Positions 33,950-47,493 of a DNA stretch of 64,000 nt are shown here, piece after piece. Source of the DNA: Arthrinium phaeospermum (lineage: Eukaryota; Ascomycota; Sordariomycetes; Amphisphaeriales; Apiosporaceae); assembly GCA_006503535.1 (NCBI GenBank), contig QYRS01000015.1:1-64000 (forward strand), read 5' to 3'. The notes beneath the pieces were generated by a model, which searched no databases, was not told the origin of the DNA, and saw only the letters and a program-made list of their open reading frames with translations. A program made the position numbers and the translations under genes. The number at the start of each line of letters is the position of its first letter. Within the stretch, counting starts at the first letter, position 1.

Positions 33950-36281
33950 CTGCCTGATGTCACCCATTCTCTTATTGGCGCAAGCTTTACGAAGCTGACA
34001 GCCCTCGTGCCTCGCGCGTATCTCTTTTGCGATTCTCTCGGCACCCTTTGGTGGCAGGGAACGGGCGGTTGAAGGGAGCATTACGGGGCCGATGAAATTA
34101 CAGCTCCATGTTCTTCCCGAGCTCATATCTCGGGCAAGCGAGCCAAGGCCTGGGGTTGGCTCTGGGAAGGCTGGATTGAGCCGAGCTATTATTATCACGA
34201 ACAGCGTGATGGAGAGGGAGATGGGCATTCATTCCCGGACGCAATTTCGTCAGAGCTGGGGTCGAGACCGAGGCCAACATTCCTGTTCTTGGCGGACAAG
34301 AAGGGCATTTCCCATTTTGCAAAAGTCTCTTTGGCGTTTTCTTATGTTGTCCCTTGTTTTTGTATATCGCTTCGAATGCAATGTTAGCCGATGCCACCGC
34401 TTGTCTTCTGGGGCTGAACGTTGCCGAGTTGGCGTGATACATACAAGTATGTACTGTATGTAGGTGCAAGCGGCGGCTTACGTAGATTTATGGAGAGCGC
34501 CAGCGGCAACTGAGCATACATAATTGACGCTCATTCTAGATCCTCCCTCTACATACAGGTTTGGGCGGGGCATTCTTCCATTTGGAAGTGTGACTCCGGA
34601 GGTGATTCTGCATGATCGAGGCGAATGCATGCCAATGGGCGCCCTAGAAACAACGGCTATTAGGCCGGCTACTCTCTACTCTGCCTGGCTCTTCGCCAAG
34701 TTCTGGAGAAAACGTGCGCGCGGTGCGCGGCGAGCTCTCGGCTGTGACGGCCGAAGCACATTGGTTGACCTGGAGAATAGAACTGGACAAGGGGGCGACG
34801 ACTTGTCACTTACTGCTTACCTTACTTTTGTATGAACGCAACCAACGAGCAGGTCCACGTCAGAAAATAGCGTGACAGGCACAGGACTCCCAGCAACAGC
34901 TCGTGTGGGAACGAGCGCCGATCACTGCCCTTTGAGTGGCCGTCACAATCATCCTGGACGGCCCAAAAGGGAAAGGAAGCGTTGAACCTAGACTCCTGAG
35001 AGGATTAGAGTCAAAAGGGGGCAACCTATTAGCGCTGGCATTACAGGCAGATTTGCCCTGGGGCTTACCGGGCCCGTATGTACCTGGCCTGACCCTATCA
35101 CCTATTCGTACCGCGCCTGTTCGTCCCAATTGTCGCCCACTCAACTCAACTGGCCCGACTGTCCGCCCGCCCGCTTGCCGCCAGTCAACGCGTAACTACC
35201 CGTAGTTGTAGTAGTAGTAGTAGTAAACCCGACAGAGGGAGACATTGATGCCAATGGCTGGATGCTTCCATGCACATGGCCTGTAGAATCCATCTGGCAA
35301 TTTCCATCCATCGTACCAACCCTCAGCCTCTGCTGGCCGTTCACTTGCCCAAGTTCATGTCGCTAGCCGTAGAAGGCCTGCGATGGGGTGGCACAAACAC
35401 CCTTCTCGAACCTCTTGAACCTAGCGCTGGCAATATTGGGAAACATGGTTGGATTGGGATCCCGGTCTGTCAAGGATCACGGTTCGGCCAATGGACGTAG
35501 CTTCGGGTCCCTCAAGTGCAAGGTGCAAGGTGCAAGGTGCAAGGTGCAAGGTGCAAGGTGCAAGGTGGTGGGTGGGCAATATCTTTTTTACTAACGTGGC
35601 TAGCGAGATAGCTCGAGCTAGGCTGGCCGATCGTGGTCGTCGTCGTACCTTTTGAATGTTGAATGCGTTGAATGCGTTGAATGCAGAATGCAGAACACAC
35701 ATCTAATTACATAAGAGGTAGGTAGCTGACATAGTAACCTAGTACCTACTGTTGACTGCCGTGCGCATAAACATCATCAACCCGAGTTGATCTTGCACAC
35801 CCGCTGCCCGCTGCCCGCTGCTCACTTTGCTGAGAGGCGGGATTCTGCAGGAACCTTAAGCAATCTTACCTCGAGCTTGTCATGAATGAAATGGATCAAA
35901 TGACATGATTGGCTTGTCACCTCCATGCCACGAGCTCTCTCCAGCACCATCTCCTCTCTCTTGCCATCCATACCTGCCAAACCACACTTACATGCATGCA
36001 TGCATGCGTTTGCAGTACCTTACCAGGTTTTCTGGTCGTCTTTTATTTTATCCTTCGAATTCCACCTCTCCTTTTCTCGATAACTTCACCTTGTTTTTTT
36101 TGTTTTCTTCCCCCTCCCCGCTCCCCAGCAAGCAAGTAGCAAGCAGCTTGATTTGTTTTGCTGGTGTTTTTCCCCTCCACGCTTTGTTTCACCGGCCCTT
36201 GCATTGATTCCGAGGGGGGACACTCGATTATTAAGTTGGAAAACCTACGAACAGCGCACGTCCGAGGGCTGAGCCTTTGCC
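33950..36281. other. Intergenic stretch of about 2.3 kb with tandem repeats
   Basis: No gene seen. It holds a heptamer tandem array (35516-35564) and a 9-bp repeat TTGAATGCG (about 35652-35685). The last 300 nt are CT-rich and probably the promoter and leader of the gene at 36282. Confidence 0.55.
35516..35564. repeat. Heptamer minisatellite, 7 perfect copies of GTGCAAG
   Basis: Seven identical 7-bp units in tandem, followed by a decayed unit GTGGTG. The copies are perfect, indicating recent expansion. Confidence 0.95.
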
Positions 36282-39200
36282 ATGGCCCCGTCATCCTACG
36301 TCAAAGGGGTCTTGCAGGTGCTTCCCCACGCGACGAGCCTCGATAGCACCGCCGATTATCATTCAACACTGCTCGACCAGACGCAAACAGAGGCACGGAC
36401 GCGGGATGCAGGCCACCAGGCTGCCTCGGCGGCGGCGGCGGCGGCGGCGGCTTCTGCGTGGATGGAAACCAGCAACTCACGGCCCTGGACGGCAAAGCGA
36501 CCCGGCAGCAGCAGGTCGATGAAATCCTTCATCAAGAGCACCACGCGCAGAAGCCACGAGGAACCGACGCCCGGCCCTTGCCCTCTTCCTCCGGACTCGA
36601 TCCAGCCAATTGGCTCCTGCGGCGAGATGTCGAGCCAGGAGCTCGAAGTATTCAAAGCGCTGCCGACCACCATTCGACGCAAGGTTAGTGGTTTTTTTTC
36701 TTTTTCTTTTTTTTCTCTCCCCTCTTCTCTGCCTACCTACTCTCTCACCTGAATTTGGATCGCCGTCGTCTTGTATTCCGTTCTGCCGTTTGCTCCATTC
36801 TTGGAAGCCAATCCCATCGCCAATCCCCATCCCCGCCCAAACAAAATTCCTCTGGCATTCATTCAATTTCCCTTCCACTCTGGACACTGAGGGCCAAGAA
36901 TGATGGCGGAGAAAAGGAACGGGTTTGTTTTATACATACTCCGTATACTTGGGTCATCGTCGAGAAGCGCCACGCTACCGACGGGCTACTTCGTACCTAA
37001 CTCTACCTACCGGCACTACTACAGTAGTAGCGATTTCCAGCTACTCACTGTACATGCCTGCCTGTACCTGAGGTGATGTATTCTCGGGTACTTCATAGAT
37101 TGAGCCAAAAAGAAGCATGCACGCAAGTAGGCCGTAGTTGGCGGGCGATCAGTCAGTGTCGGCCAGCAAACGCCAGCAACGAGTTCGACTTATCTCTGAA
37201 ACGATAGCTTGGTCTTCGTCTTGGTCGGCATGCATGCGTGCATTCATTCATCCATTCATTCATTCCCTCTCTGCCGTCTCTTGCCAACGGCAGGCCGACC
37301 CAGGGATGGGATACCCTAAGCAGGTGCCAGTGCCGCCCATCAATTATCCCACTTTTAGTTTCCGCATCCATCCAGCTGTACATACATACTACCATCGCCA
37401 CTACCACGAGCAGCTGCATGCAAGGCCATGCAGCAAGTACCTGTACGGTATGTACAGTGGCAGTGGTGTGTGGTATGTGCTATGCTATGTGCTAGGGGGT
37501 GGGAAAGTAGCGGTGCGTGACGATCAAGCGTGGTCCATGCGAAAAGCTGCGGCCTCCTTAGTGCTGCCGATAGTGTTGCACTCTTGCACTCTGTCTGGGC
37601 TGGACGCTTTGGGCATCGCAAGGTGCGAAAGTTGCCTGTCGTCTCCCTGTCTCCTAGGAGCGATCTAATGCCATCACTGGACGTTGACGGATGTCATTGT
37701 CATGGATTGTCATATCGTCAGTCACTGCCTTCCTTTAACCTCCAGCACCCTAATGCAAGGTCCCACGCTATGCATGCTGCTGGCGTCTCAGTCTACCTGC
37801 TACCTTCATCCATCTGATCGGCCTTTCTCTACATTGCATGTACATTTCCTTCATTATTAACCTCAATGCCCTGCCTTACCTATCATTGCCTTCCGTACTT
37901 ACATTACCTGACATTACATTACATGCCTACTCCCCTCTCTCGCTCTGGCTTTGGACTTGCTTCTTCCCTCTATTTCTCGACTGAAACTGTTGCATTCTTC
38001 CCGCCTATACTGGGATATTTATAAACTGCGCCTAGGGCCACCCTGCTGCTTCTTTTCTTTTTTATTGCTTTGCCTACTTCAGCTCCTTGCCCTTCCCGCC
38101 CTTCGCATCGTCGGCTAAAACTTGCTTCTCGTTAGTACTTCTCGACGTCTGAGCAGCTTCAACTAGTGCAGTCATCCTCTGCTCTGCACAGCAACAGCCT
38201 CAACAACAACAACAACAACACTGCCACCGCGACCACTTCTAATGTGGCCGAGCTGTTGTTGTTGAATGAAAAGGCCCAACTCGACCAAAGTGGCCGCGCT
38301 GCTGGCAAACAGGCTTATAGTCGGCCAAGTCCATTGTATCAGACCGCGACTAATGCAGCTTCGGTGGATCGCCTGCCGCTGAACCACCCTTTCCTGCCCC
38401 GGCAAGAGACTCCTCTTACAAGAGAGGAGCAAGTGGCATTGGCCAAGCAGCTGCGGCAGAGTGTCATCCTTGACGCCGCTGGCGAAGCCCTGTCCAGGGC
38501 TGGTCACCGCCTGGTTAGGCGCTTCACCCCACCGGTCGAGACTCCTGGCCTGTCCTCCGGCCGCCCCAGCATGGATTCCCGTATTAGTGACCTGCAAGAC
38601 CCTCCCGCTCACCACGCAACTGCTCGAGACTCGTTCTACGACAGCTTCCGGTGGCTTGAGGAAGACGAGGACTTGGACCTGAGCCTCCATCTCGACGACT
38701 ATCACACCAAATCCGGCGAGGCCATGACGACACCCCCCAAGGAGCGACGGCCTTCGTTTCGCCGCCGAATGTCGATCGGCAAGATACCGTTTGGCAAGAC
38801 GCCAGGCTCGTCGAGCCGGCCTAGCACGAGGGACATGTTCCGGGCACCGACCTTCCCGATGGGAGCTGCCGCCCCAGATCCGCATCCGCAGCAACAACCC
38901 GGCCGAAGAAAGTCCCGGGCACTGTCTCTTATAACTCCGAGGCACGCTTCTCATGCGTCCGTGGCCTCTCTCGACGCTGCCGCGGCGCACTACCAGGATC
39001 CCGAGGCTCGACTAAAGCTACGTGCGTACCTGTCGACGCCCCAAAAGTTTGACGAGGCTGTCCAGTTCGGGTTCCCCTCCAACGATGTTGGCGCCTCCCG
39101 GTCGCACCCAGAACCACAGCAGCAGCAAAACAAAGGCGATTTGCGGCGGAAGGCCTCGGATGATTCGGAAAAGCTCAAGACGTTCCTTTCAGACGACCAC

Positions 39201-39629
39201 TCGTCCATCTACAGTGACGATGGGTCGGCGCCCGACCCGGACACGCCCATGACGCCCCACTCACCGGAGAAGGAGAAACAAGCGTCCAAGAACGGGTGCG
39301 CTCATCTTGAAGCCCCGCCAACGAGTGACTCTGAGAGCTCAATGCGAGGCCCGTCAGTCTCGCGCGAGATGACGATGCGAATGACGCTGACGCGACCGGA
39401 CCTGCGGGCATCGGAGGACCAGATCTATGGCTGGCAGAGGCCTGTGCCGACGCGTGCCGGCAGAATGTCCCAGTCTGCTCCACGCGGCGATGGTGTCGCC
39501 TGCGCCGCCGCAGATGCCAAGTCCAAGGCCGACTACGAGAAATTCTTCAGCGAGCTTGACGAATCTGCGACGCCGGCGTGTGAAGGCGGTGCCATGAAGC
39601 GTTTCTGGAACCGGGTCACCCGCAACTAA
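36282..39629 (+). CDS. Conserved hypothetical disordered protein, 631 aa, with a 1.45-kb intron
   Basis: Exon 1 is 36282-36683 (134 codons) and exon 2 38136-39629. The splice joins ALPTTIRRK to YFSTSEQLQLVQ, which to my eye recreates a conserved fungal sequence of the type ALPxxIRRKYFSxxERLRL; this decided the model. Exon 1 has a poly-Ala tract and a basic segment (SRSMKSFIKSTTRRS). Exon 2 begins with poly-Asn, then NVAELLLLNEKAQLD and LTREEQVALAKQLRQSVILD, an acidic patch (WLEEDEDLDLSLHLDD) and basic Ser sites (RRPSFRRRMSIGK, RRKSRALS). The tail is KADYEKFFSELDE and MKRFWNRVTRN. It is mostly disordered and likely phosphorylated. I do not recognise a catalytic domain. The intron (36684-38135) is far longer than others here and contains its own TATA-like sequence. 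Confidence 0.72.
38016..38025 (+). promoter_or_regulatory. Intronic TATA-like element
   Basis: TATTTATAAA inside the long intron, about 110 nt before exon 2. Could drive a shorter transcript beginning just upstream of exon 2; the first in-frame ATG of exon 2 is in PSMDSRISD near 38572. Speculative. Confidence 0.3.
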
Positions 39630-40880
39630 AAATGGCGGTGTTACCATTACCCATCATGCAGAAGCGGAAGTGGCCGTTACTTTTTCCATTTTCTTTCATA
39701 TGTAATATATTTTTGTCGATGGGCGGGTTTCCTTCAGCGACATTTTGCTGTTGTCAAGCGGTCATTACCATGGGCATTGTCGCCATGTGTCACTAAGATA
39801 TCATTTGGAATTCATAGGCGTTACTGCATGCATCTATCATGGCTACGGCGTTCGTTGGTGCTGGGAGAAGGGGGCAGCAAGTGGTTCGGTGCGAGCCAGT
39901 TCATAGAGTTGCCACAAGTAAACATTTTGAAAACCCGGGCTCGCTATCTATGCGAGCCCGGCAACAGACACCACTTAAAAACTCTCTGCTTGACTTAGTA
40001 CTCCACGAGTGTTCGTTGGATGGTCCGTTGGATGGGGGATGATTACAGTAACTCAGTTGTCCCGTGTGCCTGGCGGTCAAGCGCGAAAGAAGCGATGACG
40101 GCCTGATCGACAGATGGGCGACTTATTCGAGACCCAACCGGAAGTTTCAAGGTTGATCTGTCAATCCCTCGTTATTCATGGAAGTCACCGTTTAACAACC
40201 CAGTAAGTAGTCAACCCCAGCTTGGCCAAGCTCCCAAGCAAGCAGCCAGTGGAGAGTGCTTCCTGGCCTGGGACCGGATCCTCCGCCTTCCTTTTCCAAT
40301 GCTGCAGGTACATACATACATAGTAGTACTGTAGCATGCCAGCGGGGAGCAGGCTTTGGCTTTGGCTCGTGGACCCCAGGACCCCTCGTCTTTTTCTTTT
40401 CTTTTCTTTTCTTTTTTAGTGGACGCTAAGCTGGCAAAAGGTCCCCACGCCACGGGTCACCCAAAGACTCCGGTTTTTTTCGTCGCTGTAAGGATGATTG
40501 GCCCCCAAACTGGCTGCCATGTCTAAGCGAGGCCATGAGCGATAACACATGTCCGAGCACAGCAGAGATGCATCGATTCTCCCTCCTCTGCCTGACTCGG
40601 ATGGACGACAATTGTGAGGCACGGGGGACTTGACGCTGTCGGACTATAGGCATGCCTGACGCGCACAAAACGAAGCAGTACATAGAGCACGGCACACGTT
40701 TCAGCAGACCTGCGTTGCACCTGTCGTTCGCCATCTACTACGGAGTACAGTTCAAGTACAAATCTTGAATTTTGAGCCGCGCTAATAAATAATATTGCCG
40801 GGATGGTGTCGTATCGTGTATGCTTCAGCTGTCAAAACCGGATGAGACATGGATGGTAAGTAGTAATTGAGGCTATATAT
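39630..40880. other. Intergenic stretch, about 1.25 kb, left flank of the AT block
   Basis: Ordinary base composition, no gene seen. It carries a (TTTTC)n run near 40388-40415 and a TACGGAGTA motif at 40739-40747. Composition changes abruptly to A+T at about 40,870-40,980. Confidence 0.55.
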
Positions 40881-40961
40881 TATTTAAGGGGTACCCTCCC
40901 TAAATTAGTTAAAGTAGAGAAGGGGCGCGCTATATTTTTAACTTTATTTAAGGGGTAATAG
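40881..40961 (+). repeat. Left terminal inverted repeat (more mutated copy)
   Basis: Aligns without gaps to the reverse complement of 50761-50843. By hand about 56 of 82 positions match and about 22 of 26 differences are transitions, mostly C to T or G to A in the left copy. An identical core ATATTTTTAAC lies at its centre-right. TTTAAGGGGTA occurs near both its outer and inner ends. Confidence 0.75.
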
Positions 40962-43900
40962 GTTATAATTTATAATATATATTATTTTTTATATTTATTA
41001 ATAAAATATCGGTTTTATAAAACTTTCGTATTAAAGTTATATTAAAAACGATATAGGTTCGATTTTTATTGAAAGTAGTTTTTTTTTTTTTTTTAATAAA
41101 TTAATTTCTTTTTAATATTAATTTAATAGGATTAAATTTAAATTTATTATATTAATTTATTAAAATATAAATAAGTTAATAAAAAACTTTTTAATATATT
41201 ATAATTATATAATTATAAATTTATTAAATTAAAATTTTTAATAATATTAAAATTAATTTAAAATTAATTTAATAATATTTATAAATAAATTCGAATTTTA
41301 TTAAAATATTATTTAACGTTAATAATATTTTCGATTCGGTTTTTTAAATAATAAATTTCGATAATAAATCGTTTAATTATTTTAATTAATGAAACGATTT
41401 TAATAATAATTATATTAATAATTTAAAAAAAGTTTAAATTAAATTAAATTTAAATAACGAGAATAAAATCGAGTTAATAACGTTATTTATTTTTATAAAT
41501 TTAATTCGAAATTATTATTAATTTTTATATTATAAATTTATTATTATATTTATTATATATATAGTAAAATTCTTAAATTTTTTATATAATAAATTTAAAA
41601 ATAGTTATATTTATTATAACGGTAATATTTTTATTAAAAAAATAATAATATTATAGTTTATTATATAATATAATTAATTTTAATAATATTTAATAATATA
41701 TATTATTAATATAATTTTTAAAAATGATATTTTATTATAACGTTATAATTTTTAATATATTAATAAGAAAATTTATAAATTTTTAATATTATTTTTATTA
41801 TTTTAATATTATATTTAAATAATTAATAATATTTTATAATAAAAAAAGTAATTATATAAATAATTATATAATTTAATATTATAAATTATAATAATTAATT
41901 AAGTATAATAATAATATTGTTTTAAAATTAATATATATATTTAATTATAAAATAATTATTATATTTAAGTTCGTTTTTTAAGGTATAAAAAAATTATAAA
42001 ATAATATTAAATTATAGTATATTATTAATAATTTATTTTAAGATTATAATAATATTATTTTTAAATAATTATATTTTTAAATTTTTAATCGAAAATTAAT
42101 ATTATTTAAATTATATTAAAAAGCGATTAATAGGATATTATAATAAATAAGGAGGAATATTATTATTTTATTAATAATAAAATATAACGATATAAATATA
42201 AGAAGTAATATAAATTATATTTTAATAAGCTTTATTTTATATTTTATTTAATATATATATCGTATTTTATTTTTATAAATTTTTAATTAGTTTTATAAAT
42301 TATAATATATATTATAATATTTATATACTTATTTGTTTTAATAAGTAAGGTATCGCCGTTTATACTTTATAATATTATTTATATTATCGAAGAAATTAAT
42401 AAATTTAGAATTAATTTAAGTAAATATTTATAAAATTAATTTAGAATTAATTTTAATTTAGTTTAAGGTATATTTTTTAAGTTTTTTTAATTATATAAAT
42501 TATTATATAAATTTAATATATAAAGTATTACGAAATTATATTAAAGTTTAATTAATAAGGATTATTTATATTATATATATAAAAATAATAGTTTATATTT
42601 TTTTTAAAAATACGTTTCGGTTCGCGATAAATTTCGAAATATAATATAAGAGGCGTATAAATAAACGATATATTTAATAATATTAAAATTTTAATTATAA
42701 TTAAATAATTTTTATTTTTATAATATAATTATATTATTATTTAAAAATAATAAAATTCAAAGTTTAATAATTAATATTAATTATAAATATTTATATATTT
42801 TTAATAATATAAAAATTATTATTATTTATTAAGATAAAATTTTATAAATAAATAAATTTATTTTATATTATTTTATATTTTAATTTAAATTTAATTAAAT
42901 ATAGTTATATTTTTTATTTAATACTTTATTAATTTAAAATTAATAGTTATATTTATTTTTATATTTAATCGATTTTTTTAAAATTAAAAAATTTATTTAT
43001 ATAAATATAAAATAGAAATATATATAAAACTAAATTATTTAATATTATTATTAATTAAAATTAATAATATAAAAAGTTAGTTTTATATTTAATAGAATTA
43101 ATTTAAAATTAATTTTAAATTAATTTTAATATTATTTTATATAAAACTTAATATATTTATTTATTTTTTAAGTTTCGATATTTATTTTAAAATATATATT
43201 AATTTATTATATCGGTCTTAAATATAATAAATATAACGATATATTTAATTATATTATATATTTTTATCGAAGGGTTAAAAAATATTATAATTTAAATCGC
43301 GGGTCGGATTTAAAATATATTATATATAAATTATTTTTTATATATTTATAAATTAATATTTTAAATTATATATAATTTTAAAAGAATATAAATTAAATTT
43401 TATTAATTAAGTTTAATATAAAAAATAGCTTTTTATATAATTTAAGTTATATTACAAGATATTTTTTTATTAAATAAAGATTAAAATTTAATATTATTAT
43501 ATATAATATTATTAAAATATTATAAAGTTTTATATAAATAAATTAAGTAATAAATATTTTTATTAAAAATTATTTAAAAGTATATTATATTTTATTAAAA
43601 TTAATTCCGAATTAATTTTAAATTAATTATTTATTATATTTTAAATATTATTAATATAATTTAAATTTATTATATAAAAATATTATAATTAAAAAGTATA
43701 TTATTAAATATTTTTATAATATATTAATAAAAAAACGATTTAAACAAATATAATAATAATAATATATAATATTAATATTTAATATATAACGAAAATTAAT
43801 ATATAAAATAAAAACAATAATAAAAATAAATTAAAAGTATATAAAATTAATTAAATAATATTAATAATAATAATAACGACGATAATATTAATAATAAATA

Positions 43901-44655
43901 TTTATTAATAAGTATATTATTAAATAATATAGAATTTATATATATATAAAAATATAATTAAATATATCGTTTTTTATTAAAAAACGTTTATTAACGTTAA
44001 TTTTTATAAAATAGTAATTAATAATATTATTTTTTAATAAGGGCTTATTTAAAAAGTTATAAATAAATTAACCCCGTTAATTTATTAATCTTATTAACTC
44101 CGTTAACTTTATACTTATTAATAATAATTATTAATATAATAAATAAATTAAAATAATACGGAATTATTATTAATTAATAATAAAAAAAAAGCGATAATAA
44201 TTTTATAATAAGTTTAAATCGATAATATATAACGTCGAACAAAACGTAAAAATTACGAAATATTATAATAAATATAATTAAAAGCGGAAAAAATAAAATT
44301 AAAAATAAAGTTATTATAATAATAAATATATAAAAAATAAATTAATTAATTTAAAATTTTTATAAATATAATATAATAACTTTAAATTTATATAAAAAAA
44401 TAAAAAATTATATCGATTTTTATTAATTAATATTTTTTATTTAAATAAATTAAAAATTAAAATAATATATTTAATTTTAATAAATATTAATATTATTATT
44501 ACTTTTTAATTTATTTTAATAAAAAATTAAATTAATATATATAATAATTCTTTTATTTTTTAAAAAAAGGAAATAATATAAATATTATTTATTAATAATT
44601 TAATTTAAAAATAATATTTTTAAAATTAAAATAATATAAATTTAATTTTAATAAG

Positions 44656-45226
44656 TATTAATTTTATTTTTATTTTTTAAAAAATATTATAAATAATTAT
44701 ATTTTAAATTAATTAATATATTATTTATATATAAAATATTTTTTAATATTAATATTTATAAATTAATTAATTAAAATTAAATATTAAATTATAATATATA
44801 TTTTTTTAATATTTATTTTTAAATATAATAAATTATATTTTTAATTAATAATTTAATTTTTATATATTAATATTATTTTTATATAATAAAATAAAAAATA
44901 TTAATAAATAAAATTAATAAAATTATAAAATATTTTAATATTTTAATATTAAAAAATATTAAATATATATTTAATATATTTAATATTTAATATTTTTTAA
45001 TATATATATATAAATAATAAAAAATATATAATAAAAAATATTAATATTAATAATTAAATATTTATTATTAAAAATATATAATTATTTATTTATTTAATAA
45101 TAATTTTTTTTAAAAATATAATAAATTTATTTAATTTTTATTAATAAAATTAATAAAAATTTATTTTATAAAAAATATTAATTTATTATTTATATTAAAA
45201 AAAAAAATTATATAAAATTTATAATA
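44656..45226. other. 571-nt stretch with no G or C
   Basis: Every base from 44656 to 45226 is A or T. It is flanked by a G at 44655 and a CG at 45227-45228. It lies in the centre of the AT block and contains no usable start or stop context beyond chance TAA. Confidence 0.9.
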
Positions 45227-45600
45227 CGTTATTTAATAAAAAATTAATACGGATTTTATTAATAAATTTATTAATAAATAATATTAATATTTTTAAAATA
45301 TTATATAATTTTAATATATTTTAAAATTTTATTTTTTTAATATATTTATTTTAATTTATATATTTAAATTTATATATTAATTTATTATTTTTTATATAAT
45401 AAATTAAATTAAATAAATATATAAATTAATTAATTATATAATAATTAATTAATAATAAATTAATAATATATATTATTATTAAAAATTAATTAATTAATAA
45501 TTAATTTATTAATTAATTAATAATTAATTTTAATTTATTAATTAAAAAATTATAAATTATTAATTAAATTAAAAAAAAAATATAATATTTTAAATTAAAA

Positions 45601-45703
45601 AAATTAAAAAAATAAAATATTAATATTAAATTTAAATAAAATTTTATTTTTTTTAAATTAATTAAATTATATATATTATTTTAAAATAAAATTATATTAT
45701 TAC
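45601..45703 (+). repeat. Internal direct repeat, copy 1
   Basis: Near-identical over about 100 nt to 47392-47493, with differences mainly where copy 2 keeps C or G and copy 1 has T or A. Confidence 0.65.
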
Positions 45704-45724
45704 CTTTTTTTTTTAAAAAAGGTA
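45701..45724. repeat. Palindrome retaining CC/GG
   Basis: TACCTTTTTT (45701-45710) and AAAAAAGGTA (45715-45724) are perfect inverted arms around TTTT. The CC and GG stand out in sequence otherwise almost free of G and C, directly at the end of direct-repeat copy 1. Confidence 0.75.
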
Positions 45725-47391
45725 TATTTTAAAAATTTTTTTATAATTTAAATTTATTTTTTATTATATAATATTTATTTATTTTATTAATTGATATTAA
45801 AATAATATTTATTTAAATATTTAATTAATTTAAATAAATTTAATAATTTATTAAATATTTTATTAATTTTTAATAAAATATAAATTAATTAATAAAATTT
45901 AATAACGTTTAAATTTATTTTATTTATTTAATAAAATAATTAATATAATATATTTTTTATTACGATTAAAATATCGAATTTAAGCTCGATTTAATTATTA
46001 TTTTATAATAAAAGTTAATAAATTTATTATATTTTTTAAATAAATTTTTAAATTATATTTTATATTTATTAAATCGATTTTAAATATAAAAATTTAATAT
46101 ATAATATAAAATATAAATTTAAATTTCGTTTAATATAAATAAATATTTAAATTTTTTTATAAAAATTTTTTATTTATTTTAAAAAAAAATTAAATTATAT
46201 TCGTTTTAATATAAATTTTAAAAATTTTTTTATATGTTAAATTTATATAAAATTAATATTAATATATTAAAATTTTTTTATTAATTTATAATTTTATTTA
46301 TTAATAAAAAATAATAATTTAAATATAATTAAATTATTTTATAAAATTTATTTTTAAAATAAAAATATTAATATTAATAATAAATTTTATTATTATTAAT
46401 AACGTTTTTATTAATAAATATTTTATTATTTTTTATAATTAATATTTAAAATCGATTTAATTATTATTAAATTTAATTAAATTTAAAAATAAAATTTAAA
46501 TTAATTAAATTATTTTTAATTAAATATTGAAATTTAAAATTTAAATTAATTAATAAAAAAAAAATATAAAAAGTTTTTTATTTTTAATTATTTATAATTA
46601 TATTATTAAATTAATTAATTTAAATAAAAAAATCGATTAAATTATATATTAAATATAAAATATTAATTTTAATTAAAATATTAATTTAAATTAATTAAAT
46701 TTAAATTTAAATCGATATATTTAATAAAAATTAAAAATATAAAATTTATAAAATAATAAAAAATAAAAATAATAAAATTAAAATAAAATTATAATTTAAA
46801 TATTTATTATATTTATATATTAAATTTAATTAATAATTTATAATTAATAATAATAAAAAAAATAAATTTTAATAACGTTATAATTTTAAAAAAATAATTT
46901 TAATTTATTAATTAAATTTAATATATAAATAAAAAAATAAATTTTAATAAATTTTTTAAAATAAAAAGTTTAAAATAAAATTACGATTTAATTATAATAA
47001 ATTTAAAAAAATTACCGTAAATATTTAAATAAATAAATAATTAATATAAAATTAAATATTTTAATTAATAATAAAATTTTAATATATTTTATTATTAATT
47101 ATTAAATAAAAAAACGCGTTATTTAATATTAAATCGATTTAAATAAAATATTTTTATTAATAAAATATTTATTTTATTTTTTTATTAAATTAATATATAA
47201 TAAAAAAAATATAATAAAAAAAATATAATAAAAAAAATATTTAATAATTATATTTTTAATAATAAATATTTTATTTTTAATTAATTATTAAAAAAATTTA
47301 ATAAAATTATATAAAATAACGTTAATATATAAAATTTAATTATTAATTAAAAATATAATTTATTAAATTAAAAAAAAAAATATTTAAATTA

Positions 47392-47493
47392 AAATTAAAA
47401 AAAATAAAAATATTAATATTAAATTTAAATAAAGCTTTATTTTTTTTAAATTAATTAAATCGTATATTATTTTAAAATAAAATTATATTATTA
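47392..47493 (+). repeat. Internal direct repeat, copy 2
   Basis: Partner of 45601-45703, offset about 1.79 kb. It keeps AAGCTTTA and AATCGTAT where copy 1 has only A/T. May be remnants of a nested element's long terminal repeats or an internal duplication. Confidence 0.65.

Noticed and set aside
38172..38990. Minus-strand frame of 272 codons opposite the 631-aa gene
   Set aside because: Antisense shadow of exon 2. Its poly-Val and poly-Arg runs mirror the Asn and Ser/Pro repeats of the real protein.
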